64,000 bases of DNA from Cristatella mucedo (lineage: Eukaryota; Bryozoa; Phylactolaemata; Cristatellidae), in assembly GCA_009760855.2 (NCBI GenBank), contig WPIO01000003.1:8206001-8270000 (forward strand). The letters are read 5' to 3'. Below the pieces are notes generated by a model. The model was not told where the DNA came from and did no database searches. It worked only from the letters and a program-made list of their open reading frames with translations. The translations under genes and the position numbers were made by a program. Every line of letters begins with the position of its first letter. Within the stretch, counting starts at the first letter, position 1. Below, in pieces: positions 47,700-57,243 of the stretch.

Positions 47700-48120
47700 C
47701 ATTGACAGGCGTTGCTATAAGGATCGATCCCCATGAAATCGAACGTAAGTTTTTTTGCGAGTAACGAGTGAGGAGCTCAGAATAATTACGATTAGTCCAA
47801 GAAGGCTCCGTTTGTTCAAGCCCTTCGTAATATTGGCTTTTCAACGCTATGTTCTTCGAAAGCGATTAAGCAACAATGGAGATCGTAAAATTATTGCTTG
47901 CAGTGGCTTCGTCTTGTCAACCAACTGTGATCGTTATAACTTATTTGGAATAAATACCTGAGATTTCAGAATTCAAATGATGATCTCAAATCTCGGCCGA
48001 CTTTATAGTGTGGCAGAAACTTGTAGCACGCACAATAATTTTTCGCTGCACTGTCTCACGATAAATCTGCAACGTTTCTTCTTGGCTTCAACTGTTAATG
48101 TATCGGTATCTCGCTGTCTC
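47700..48120. other. No gene recognised
   Basis: AT-rich sequence without conserved exon or repeat match. Confidence 0.5.
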
Positions 48121-48124
48121 GCTT

Positions 48125-48607
48125 AAGTTCTTACGCTGACCCACAAAGCCCGCCACGGCTTAGCCCCTTCGTACCTAGCTGAACTGCTGCACCAGTTTAA
48201 GCCTCATCGTGCCCTCAGGTCCTGTATGAACAATAAATTAGCTATTCCATCCCTCCGCTTAAAGACCGTTGGCGACAGAAGCTTTAGCTCTGCAGGTCCT
48301 AGACTGTTGAACTCGCGTCCACATTTATTACGCAATGACAACTACTCTCCTGCGGCAGACTATAGCTCATCCTTTCCACTGGTCCTGAGCTGCTACTTCA
48401 ATGCTACTCACTACCTCGAGTGCTCTCCTGACTCTGCTATGCTTCCGACTTTCTCTTTGTTGCGTGAGATGAAGTCTGTTGGCTACCGAATGCGTACCGA
48501 AAGCCGCCTAGGCTGCGAGTGTTCTTTACAAAACTCTCCTGCTTAACACCCATATAGTCTTGGTGGCTTTTTGAAGTTACAGACGGGGATGCATTACATT
48601 ACTTACA
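48125..48607 (+). mobile_element. LINE B C-terminal and 3' fragment
   Basis: Sense copy: AELLHQF-type region, then frame 48226-48546 reading [40 protein letters not shown], the 3' UTR and an ATTACATTAC tail at about 48600. Confidence 0.9.
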
Positions 48608-48852
48608 TGGCTGCGCAAATACTCCGCACAAGCTGTATGCATCTGACTCGGATCAATTCGTATTGAAGCGAGGAGCATTGTATGTCAACATAGAAGCCGG
48701 CGTTATGCGTTCCGACTAAATTGGACAGCATTGAAACGAGATCGGAATCCGCTAGAATTAGCCATACTGCACTCTAAAAAGGATTCCAAGCTGCTTAGAC
48801 GGGTACTTATAATGGTCACCTTAGAGCGCTTCAGTCATCAACGAAAAATCTG

Positions 48853-49098
48853 TCACGTGCGTTTATTTAGGCTTGAAAGCTAGGAGAACTTGTCCGGCGG
48901 GCCATACACACCTACAGACTAGATGATTTGGTCCTCACGTGCGTTTATTTAGGCTTGAAAGCTAGGAGAACTTGTCCGGCGGGCCATACACACCTACAGA
49001 CTAGATGATTTGGTCCTCACGTGCGTTTATTTAGGCTTGAAAGCTAGGAGAACTTGTCCGGCGGGCCATACACACCTACAGACTAGATGATTTGGTCG
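48853..49098. repeat. Three perfect tandem copies of an 82-bp unit
   Basis: Units start TCACGTGCGTTTATTTAGGC at 48853, 48935 and 49017 and end at GATTTGGTCC (last copy GATTTGGTC). I found no difference between copies. A SINE remnant abuts the right end. Confidence 0.95.
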
Positions 49099-49200
49099 GT
49101 CACTACCGCTTGCAGTGAGCAATAAAGGATCGCAAACTGCAGGACTCGAACTAGCGACTTTGGTCGTGAAGAGCCAGTGCCTTACCTTCTGGGCTCAGAC
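49099..49200 (-). repeat. tRNA-derived SINE, head portion
   Basis: Antisense: CACTACCGCTTGCAGTGAGC, B-box inverse GGACTCGAACTAG and head GTGCCTTACCTTCTGGGCTC. The tail end is missing and replaced by the 82-bp tandem array. Confidence 0.75.
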
Positions 49201-50250
49201 CGAGGAGCAATCCAGTTCAGCAAGAAGAAACTACGCGTACGTGCGCATCTCTTAAGCCATTCAAAGTTCGGAACACTAATCCTTGTTAGGCCAGACCTTG
49301 CAAATATTTTTTTTTTAAAAGTTAAATAGCCCCGCCATTCACCACCCGTAGTGTATACAATCTCAATTATAATCTGATCTATGTGATAATCCATACACTC
49401 TTTTGTTCCGTTCTAAATCGCCAAGAACGGAGCACTTTAAAGTGAATAGTCTAGAGAGGTTCAGAAGACAAATAGAAGTCGCCCTCCTCCTCTTTCATCT
49501 TTCGTTAGTGGCCGCTGACGCCGTACGTCATACCTAATCGGATTAATGCGCTCTATCTTAGTTATGGAGTTCACTTGTCATTATCCTTTTACTTCATGCT
49601 CCTCTCCTATGTGAGCGTCCGAAAAAAGAGCTAAAGCTCGCTCGCGTCCTAATTAACTTAATAATTTTGCCTACTATTGCTTTCGCTAAGTGGCCTGTGC
49701 TCCGACTGGCCCCTTGCGTTCCGGAATCTGTCAGAAGTCGGCATGACTAAATCCCGGAGGCCTTTCCTGAAAACAGATCGCGACTACGCACCGCGGGCGC
49801 TGCGCCAAAGGTCCCTTTAATACAATATTAATAAAAGTAAGTTTGTCTCGCTAAAATTAACGGTGGCGGAGACAGACGCAGAACCCACTCTCCGAAGGCA
49901 CGCCGCCCAGATGGGATCTTTAAAGTCCTCTGAAAGAATTCCCAGTATATTTGAATGAGTCTAAAGCTGCTCCGGGAAGTTCTCTCTAGGTCTTCTAACA
50001 GAAAATTAGTCGGGTGCCGTTTAATGTGGCGGATCTCCACAGCGTCCTTGCAAACGACCTCCGTCTGATTGCGAGCCGTGCCAAAGAATTAGGTACCAAT
50101 CTCGCGGATTTTGGGTTAAGCGAGAAATATTCATTAATGAACCGACCTTGGGCCCAGGACGAAGGCCTGATTGTAGCTACTAATCCTGCACTAAACCGGG
50201 TTTAGGCAAACTGGACCACAGCAAGCTGCGGTTCTGCATCCGGCGAAAGG
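49201..50250. other. No gene recognised
   Basis: Short ORFs on both strands near 49828-50205 match nothing known. Confidence 0.45.
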
Positions 50251-50254
50251 GCCT

Positions 50255-50990
50255 TGTTTAGATAAGGATACCACATCTAAGTTGGTCCATGCATTCGTGA
50301 CATCTCGTCTCGACTTCTGCAACTCACTGCTTACTGGCCTACCTGCATGTGCGATCAGGCGATTGCAGCTGGTGCAAAACTCCGCAGCTAGGCTTGTCTG
50401 TCATGAGCGTCGCAGTTGCCACATTACTCCACTTCTCGCCGACCTGCACTGGCTACCATTCAAGCAACGGATTGACTTCAAGGTTTTGTCGCTCACTTTT
50501 AGGTCCCTTCATTCTATGGCTCCAGCCTATCTCTCCGACATACTCCCCCATCAGGCCAAGCATCGTACCACCCGCTTTTCGGAATCCAATAGTCTACCAA
50601 TACCTCGTACAAACCTTAAATCCTTTGGAGACCGTGCATTTAGTTCGTATGCTCCCAAAGCCTGGAACTCCCTCCTGCGTCAGAACATCCCCTGACCTGA
50701 CCACATTTAAAAGGAACTTAAAAACACACCTATTTAGGACAGCATTTAGTGGGTCCCTGTGATTCGTCCTTGATGTGCTTATGCGTGCTGACACTGTGCA
50801 TGCTGCCACTAACCACATTTGCATGCTGACCCTGTGCATGTCACCCCTAACCATGTTATTCGTTGTGTTTGTTTTTCAAGCATGATTTTACTTACCATTC
50901 AATTGCATTTCCCTTTACAGCAAATGTAAAGCGCCTAGAAAGAGATTGAGTTCTCTGAGGGCGCCGTAATCAAGTGCATTATTAAAAGGA
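50255..50990 (+). mobile_element. LINE A C-terminal and 3' fragment
   Basis: Sense copy nearly identical to the 20.8 kb copy: starts GATACCACATCTAAGTTGGT, reads [20 protein letters not shown] to [20 protein letters not shown], one frameshift near the end, then the 3' UTR and ATTATT end. Its sharp start indicates 5' truncation on insertion. Confidence 0.93.
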
Positions 50991-51344
50991 AGCGGTGTAG
51001 CGAGCTTGCTGCTTTGGATAACGCACGTGCGCACATCCTTCGCTGGGTTAGCTGGCCGAATGGTTGTACAATTCCGCCAGCTAAAGTCCTTCAAAATAAT
51101 GCACGGAGCTTTCTCCCTTCCTTCCGCCAAAAATAAACTAATCAAAATTAAGCTGCAGCTACCAAGTCATTTCGCGATTTGTCTTAAAGCGCGCCCCGCA
51201 TCCTAATTGTTTAACGCATTTAGGAGTGTCTCAGTGAGTGCATGGTTCCATTCCAATTACCTGAGAGGATCGACCGAGTGTTTTGCTTCCCGCACAGAGC
51301 AAGTTTCGTGTCTGCTTGGATCTGACGGCCTATACTTCGCTACA

Positions 51345-51715
51345 TGTAATAATAATAATAATATAGTACACTCGATAAAGCGCCCTCAGAGAACTCAATC
51401 TCTTTCTAAACGCTTTACATTTGGTGCAAAGGAAACACGATAGAACTCAATCTCTTTCTAAGCGCTTTACATTTGGTGCAAAGGAAACACGATCGAATGG
51501 TGAGTGGTATCATGCTTGATAAACAGCATGAATAACACTGTTAGAAATGACATGCACAGGGTCAGCATGCAAATGTGGTTAGTGGCAGCATGCACAGTGT
51601 CAGCATGCATAAGCATATGAAGGACAAATCACGGGGACCCACTAAATGCTGTCATACATTGGTGCGCTTTTAATTATTTCTTTTTAAATGTGGTCAAGGC
51701 ATTTACCCTCAATTT
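51345..51715 (-). mobile_element. LINE A 3'-end fragment with a local tandem duplication
   Basis: Antisense tail and 3' UTR. The block AACTCAATCTCTTTCTAAAC through GGAAACACGAT occurs twice (about 51392 and 51444). The right end, ATTTCTTTTTAAATGTGGTC then AAGGCATTTACCCTCAATT, is shared in inverted form with 45751-45797, so both derive from the same rearranged source. Confidence 0.85.
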
Positions 51716-51769
51716 GCCGGTCGTAACCAATAACACTTGCGCAACAGCTATCAAAGTAAAAGTACTGAT

Positions 51770-51850
51770 TGGCTGATTTAGCAGCCTCACTTATATAACG
51801 CGAAGAAGAGCCGTCGCGGCTATCACTCCCTGCTTACAAAGGGCAATTCC
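51770..51850 (-). repeat. SINE 3'-end fragment
   Basis: TTGGCTGATTTAGCAGCCTC tail and AGAAGAGCCGTCGCGGCTAT body, antisense. Confidence 0.7.
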
Positions 51851-51939
51851 AGATTGCTCGCGCTTACACAGGGCAATGCCGGGTGTGCCTGCAGCAGAAC
51901 ACTCAACCTGCGCCTGTGGGTCGTGAAGTGCGAGAGCCT

Positions 51940-52118
51940 CGCCTTGGCTGAGGCTACGGGTTCTTCACCTGGGGTCCATGGAGCGCAGCCGAGGGGCGCA
52001 GGTCACGGGTTCGAGTTCAGCAGTGGGCATCCTGATCCTTTATTAGCCGCAGCGACTAGCGGGGCGACAGCCGCTGCGGCTCTCCCGCTGCCGCTACGTA
52101 AACCAGGTTGTTGATTCA
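51940..52118 (+). repeat. tRNA-derived SINE variant
   Basis: Sense copy with a tRNA-like head, B-box-like GGTTCGAGTTC near 52010, an altered body (GCGGGGCGACAGCCGCTGCG) and tail GTTGTTGATTCAGC. It shares the GGGGCGAC..AGCC block with the intron near 20.35 kb, suggesting a subfamily. Confidence 0.6.
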
Positions 52119-52243
52119 GCGTTCGACTTTCACTTTCACTTTGTACCGCCGTACCGCGTAGCGAAGCCGTCATTAAAAGTAAAGAGTTGACTCCAAGCTC
52201 TTCTAATCGCCTCGAGCGTCAATATTGTCTGTGCATTTCACAC

Positions 52244-52371
52244 ACTCACAGCCTAAGCGGCTTTCGGCATGCATTCGGTAGCCAACAGACTTCGTCTCAC
52301 TTTCTCTTTGTTGCGTGAGACGAAGTCTGTTGGCTACCGAATGCGTACCGAAAACCGCCTAGGCTGTGAGT
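52244..52371. repeat. Foldback of LINE B sequence
   Basis: A 57-nt arm (52244-52300) and its inverse (52315-52371) pair at 53 of 57 positions around a 14-nt spacer. Both arms are the same LINE B 3' segment; the right arm continues into a normal LINE B 3' end. Confidence 0.93.
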
Positions 52372-52458
52372 GCGCTATACAAAACTCTCCTGCGTAACAC
52401 CGATATAGTCTTTATGGCTTTTTGAAGTTTCAGACGGGGATGCATTACATTACATTGC
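52315..52458 (+). mobile_element. LINE B 3'-end fragment
   Basis: Sense copy from GTGAGACGAAGTCTGTTGGC to the ATTACATTACATT tail. Confidence 0.85.
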
Positions 52459-53280
52459 ATAAGGAGTTGGCGGAGTAGGAGCATCTAGGACCCTTTGGAG
52501 TTAAGCGGACGTCTCTTTACCGCATTTCTCTGGCAGCGCTCAGAGCTCAGTCGTCATGCAACGCGGACTGAAAAAGTTGTGCGAAAATGCACAGGCAACA
52601 TTGATGCTCGAGGCGATTGGAAGAGCTTGGAGTCAGTGAACGGCAGACGCCCTTTGTTTGATAATATCGTCCAGGTGCGGAACCTAAAATTTAAAGCAAG
52701 ACTCGCAAGGCGAGACTCGCAAGATGTTCACGTACGACGCCTGACCCACAAGCAATGAAAACTATGGGGTACTGTTCTATAGCAGTGGCTCCGGCGGCGG
52801 TGGTGGTTCTTATGGAGTCTAACGTAGACACAGTACGGACGTGAGCGGTCGACGAGACTCAATCTGTATTTTCTTCGTAGGTACTTATACGAGCTAGCTG
52901 ACTCACAGCAGATGGGGCAGTGCATCCGTGGCGGGCCACATCCTTACATCAAAGGCCGGACGCTGGGCCGAGTCAACTGCCCAACCACCTGCTGCAGGTG
53001 GGGCATAATTATTGGCAGATGCTGCTGCACTAATTACAATTGCAAAAGCAGCAGGCTCACACAAACAGTACAATCGTGCAGTTTATTCGACACGCACCCT
53101 GAAGCTGCACGTTGTTTTCGTCGTTGGGGGAGGGCAGTAGGTACAGGAGCGGCCCAGGTAGCAGCGCTCTACGGGAGGGGGGGGGGGGCAATTGCTCCCT
53201 GCCCGCCCACTGGCTCCGCCACTGATTTAGTCATCTAGTTCGTGTGAGTCATTCGAATCTGTCGGCTATCTCTTAGCCTT
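52459..53280. other. No gene recognised
   Basis: A plus-strand frame of 87 codons at 52495-52758 has no recognised content. A poly-G run is at 53179-53188. Confidence 0.45.
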
Positions 53281-53284
53281 TGTT

Positions 53285-53755
53285 CTGCAGGTGCTAGACT
53301 GTGGAATTCACGTCCACAATTCTTGCGCAAAGACGTCTATTCTCCTGCTGCCCCGACCGCGACACATCGCTTTCCGCCATCCTGAGCTGCTACTTCCGTG
53401 CTAATGTGCTCGCTCTTTACTACCCAGGTCGTGGGTTAGAGCTCTTCAGCCGGCGATCCTTTAATTGCCACTGCAAGCGGTGGTGATAGCTGCTACGACT
53501 TTTCTGCAGCTGTAAAAACGAGGTTGTTAAATCAGCCAGCCTTTAATTTTCTTTTACTATTCTCCCTAACTCAACTACCCTCCTGGCTCAGCTATGCTTT
53601 TCACTTTCTCTTTGTTGCGTGAGATGAAGTCGGTTGGCTACTGAATACGTACCGAAAGCCGCTTATGCTTTTAGTGCGCTTTACACAGCTCTCCTGCGTA
53701 ACACCCACACAGGCTCTGTGGCTTTGTGGAGTTACAGATGGAGATGCACTACATC
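53285..53755 (+). mobile_element. LINE B 3' fragment split by a SINE
   Basis: Sense LINE B sequence (GTGCTAGACTGTGGAATTCA ... CTGCTACTTCCGTGCTA) is interrupted by the SINE at about 53410-53553 and resumes at CTATTCTCCCTAACTCAACT through the 3' UTR to a GATGCACTACAT tail. Nested order shows the SINE inserted after the LINE. Confidence 0.85.
53410..53553 (+). repeat. tRNA-derived SINE inserted in LINE B
   Basis: Sense copy with degenerate B-box (GTGGGTTAGAGC), the diagnostic CACTGCAAGCGGTGGTGATA body and TTGTTAAATCAGC tail. Confidence 0.8.
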
Positions 53756-55560
53756 GGAAGGCGAATCGTTCTACTCGCTAGGCGCGTTGCCGCGCATTCC
53801 GCGAGCAGGCGGGTGAAGGGAGTCGGTTTCAGCTGCGAGCGGCTGACCGGCGAGACTCGTGCAGGTCGGCGCGAGCGCGTTAGCCTCCCCCTTGCCCCGA
53901 GCGGAAGCCGCGAGCTGCCCGCCGACGTCTGCTGCCTGCACGCGGCGCGCGAGGTCGGCTCGCTCGCGCCCGATCGTGCCCTCAAACGTATCTAGTACTC
54001 CCGCAGTCGCTTTATCTCGCGGCGGCGGTATCCGAAAGCGAGCGAGGCTCAACAGCTCGCTGGCAATGACTCGCTTCGCTGGTGCGGCGCCCGATTGTCG
54101 TCGTCGTGCGCTGATTAGCGCAGGTAGATAGATAGGCGCGCTGCCGTGCTCGAGCGACCGCACCGGTCGACGTATCTCGGACTCTCGGGAAGGGAAGATA
54201 AAGTCTGCCGTAAAGTAGCAGCGGTCAGCTGAGCTTTGCGGGGGCAACCGTCGGTCATGAGAGCGGCGGCGCAGCAGCGCCCGAGTCTGCCGAGTCGGCC
54301 GCAACTCACTCGCTCGTAAGCGGGATCGCGAGACGCAGCCGAGCTGCCGCCGTCTGCCCATCGCCAGCGCACGCCACTCGCCGAACGTGCCGGCCGCCCG
54401 CGAGTCGCGCGACACGCTGCTGGTGCGGCGAGTCGGTAAGTCGAGCGGTAAGTGGCCGCCGCGATCCGCGCGCTAGCTGCATCTAGTGCGGTCCGGCGTG
54501 CGTCGCATGCTTGTGGCTCGGCTGCGACGCAATTGGCGGCTCGCCGTTCTTGGCGAGCTGCTACGCGCTAGAGGCACGCTCGCGCAGAATTCGCTGGCAA
54601 GCTGGCTTCAAAGCTGCATCGCTGCGGCTCGATGCGAAATCACTTCCGCTAAGCAGTCGATAGCTATCGCTCGACGACATTTTGGAGTGCAAAGCAGAGT
54701 TCCGCGCGCGTGTCGCGCTGCCGCGATAGCCTGGCGGGGCGCGCTTCAACGACGCACGCACTGCGAACGGCAAGAGCGGACGGACGTACGAGCGGCGGTA
54801 GCGGTGGCAGCGGCGGCGGCACTCTGGGCGAGGCGGCTCGCTCGCTCGCTGGCTGGCTGGCTGAGCGGTCAGCCACAGTCGCGGGCGGCGCGGCAACTCG
54901 TTCGTCATCCTCCCGTCGTGCCGCGTCGTCGACTCGCCGCTCCATCGCTCGCGGCGGGTCTGCGGCCTCGTCGCGGCTATCGCTCCGCCCGTCCGTCCCC
55001 CGCGAAGCAGCGAGCCAGCGAATAGCGGACGCTGACGCGTTCGCATCGTGGGTATAAAAAAAGCGAAAGAGCTTCCGTTTTCCGACGAAATTGGCGACCA
55101 GTCAGAGCGACTCGAGCCTTTCCTTAGAGCGCTCGGCGCGATGCCTCGTGGCGATGCGAACGCGGTCTGTCGAGCGCGACACGACGAGCGAGCGCGAAGC
55201 TTGGTGCCGCCGTCGCGAATGCGCGAGCGTTCGCGGCGACGCACGACCCGTGGCGGCGGAGAGCGAGCGAGACGGCGAGCCGTCGGGCTCAGAGCAGACT
55301 TCGTAACGGGCTACGCAGTAGTTGCATCGGACGCCACTCGCGACGCTCGACACAGCTGACCAGTCACGCACCTCCGATAGCACCCGGACATCACCTGCGC
55401 GTGACTGCCGATCGGATGGCGATCCAATTGAACTCCTCCCCCGCAACCCCCCCGCCCCGCCCAGCCAAGGCCGGGCAGTGCAAAGTTCCCGTGCTCGCGG
55501 TTTTTTCCGACTAGCTAGTAGTACTCTGGCTTCTTTGAGATGACGATCGCGTTCCGCTAA
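53756..55560. promoter_or_regulatory. CpG-rich island with a TATA-like site
   Basis: About 1.8 kb of GC- and CpG-rich sequence. A plus-strand GGGTATAAAAAAAG at 55048-55061 could be a TATA box; candidate donors (GTAAGTCG, GTAAGTGG) occur near 54434-54450. Open frames of up to 227 codons occur on both strands but look compositional (Arg/Ala/Ser-rich, no domain). It may be a promoter/noncoding first-exon region for the downstream plus-strand gene, but that is an inference from position. Confidence 0.3.
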
Positions 55561-56355
55561 CTGTCGCTAACGTTCCACTGAAGCCAGAAGTGCACTGAAC
55601 GCGGTTTTCTGCACGATGACAGTTCCCCGCTTTGTCCTTGTGCAGCTCCTTCGTAAAAAAAAAGCCAACGTAGCTGAAAAGTCGAGTACCACTTGCTGTG
55701 GGTTGTCATTCGAGACACCTTGCGGAGACTAATCTTAATTTAGCGAGAAATTTCAATTATTATTGCATCATACGAAGGCATACAATTTAAATGTGCAGGG
55801 CGCGGTCTTCAGGTTTCCGAACCAATGGACTACAGAAGTTATTCTTTCTGCTACTCTTAAAAAAGAAACTTTTCGCGCTCTATAGCTTTAATTAGTTACT
55901 TTGCAGCCTGAACCGGATCTCTAAGTCGTGTGAGAATATGCGTGCACGTGGAGATGTAAACTAGGCAAAGCGGTGGCATAACGGCGGACCGCTTGTCGTC
56001 GACTATTGTTTGATTCATCTGTCGAAACTAGTCACCAATCACCAACATTTTTCGCTTGCTGTTGCCGAGGTTCTGCTGGATGATGATTGAGAATGAGCGA
56101 TGAGGGGCGCGGTTAAGCTCGAGCGTCAGCGCCTCTGCTCGAAGCCCGGTCTTCAAGTCTGAACCAACAGACGGTCCAACCGTGTGGCGCCTGCCGCTTT
56201 CCTTTTTCGCTTCCATTTCCTCCTTCACCCAAGTCGCGTGCGCGTAACTCGTTCTCCGCGATGTCGCCATCGCCCAATAGGACGCCTCAGTTGGTAGCCA
56301 CGCGCCGTTTCTTTCTTTGCATCTTTTCCCGAAAGCCCTGCACTTGTAAGGGGTG

Positions 56356-56542
56356 GTGAGCCGTGATGGCGCACTAGGTAAGGCGGTTGCTTTTCACGAC
56401 CTCGGTCCCGATGTCGTGGGTTCGAATCCTGCAGTGGGCGATTCTATATAGCTACTGCAAGCGGTGGTGATAGCCGTAAAAGCTCTTCTGTCGCAATACA
56501 AAAGAAGCTGTTAAATCAGCTAGTATTTAATTTAATTTAATT
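56356..56542 (+). repeat. tRNA-derived SINE, reference-quality copy
   Basis: Head GTGAGCCGTGATGGCGCACT, with TGGCGCACTAGG resembling a pol III A box (11 of 12 positions) and GGTTCGAATCC at 56419-56429 as an exact B box. Then CTACTGCAAGCGGTGGTGAT and the tail TTAAATCAGCTAGTATTTAA. Best copy of the family in the window. Confidence 0.92.
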
Positions 56543-57243
56543 TTCACTCTAGCTGGTTACGTAAAATGGTGGGATCCGTACCGTAGACGCTCAGCTCTAG
56601 TTTCGTCGGGGCGTGGGTTGTGCTACCTAGTGCGGTGCGACAGGTCCTTCTTTTTCGCCAGTGCTACGACAGCGGCGTTGAGCTGATTCGGCTGAATTCG
56701 CGGCCACATTCGTCGCAGCGGCGAATCCGCGACGAAACGAAAGTTTTCGCCGATTTTTCTCCCGACGAGATCAAATAGCGACAGCAGCTCGAGTTAAGAA
56801 ATTACGGCGTTCGCGAAATGCGCCCAATGCATTTCGCCAACGGGTATCCGCCGGCATTCGTAGGAAACGTGCGGAAAGAAATTGGAGCAGCGCGTCCGTC
56901 GCTTCAATGAGGACAAGCCGCGCCGCGTCCGCCCCGGAGCCGCGTCCGTCCGCCCCCGAGCCCAGACTCGTAAGAGCGAGCGCGCGTCCCGCCGAAGGGC
57001 TTGCGGCTGCACGTGCATCTTCAGCTCGCGTCTCTGGACGCGCCCAGCCTGACGGTTTCGCTGCGGCTGTCGCGATGCTCCCTCAGCGGCGGCGGCGGAC
57101 GACGGAAGACGACGAGCTATAGCTCCGGTCGCGAGGCGTTCCAGCTCGGCGGCGGCGCGGCTGCGGCGATCCGGGGCGGCCGTTTGAGCAGCGCGCTCTG
57201 TCCATCCGCAGGTGCGTCCGAACCGGCGCGCACCCGCTTCGTA

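Noticed and set aside
48853-49098. CRISPR-like direct repeats
   Set aside because: The 82-bp units are contiguous and identical with no spacers, and the genome is eukaryotic.
54486-55359. Long frames on both strands in the CpG island (up to 227 codons)
   Set aside because: Arg/Ser/Ala-rich, overlapping on both strands with equal length, no domain; expected from high GC content.
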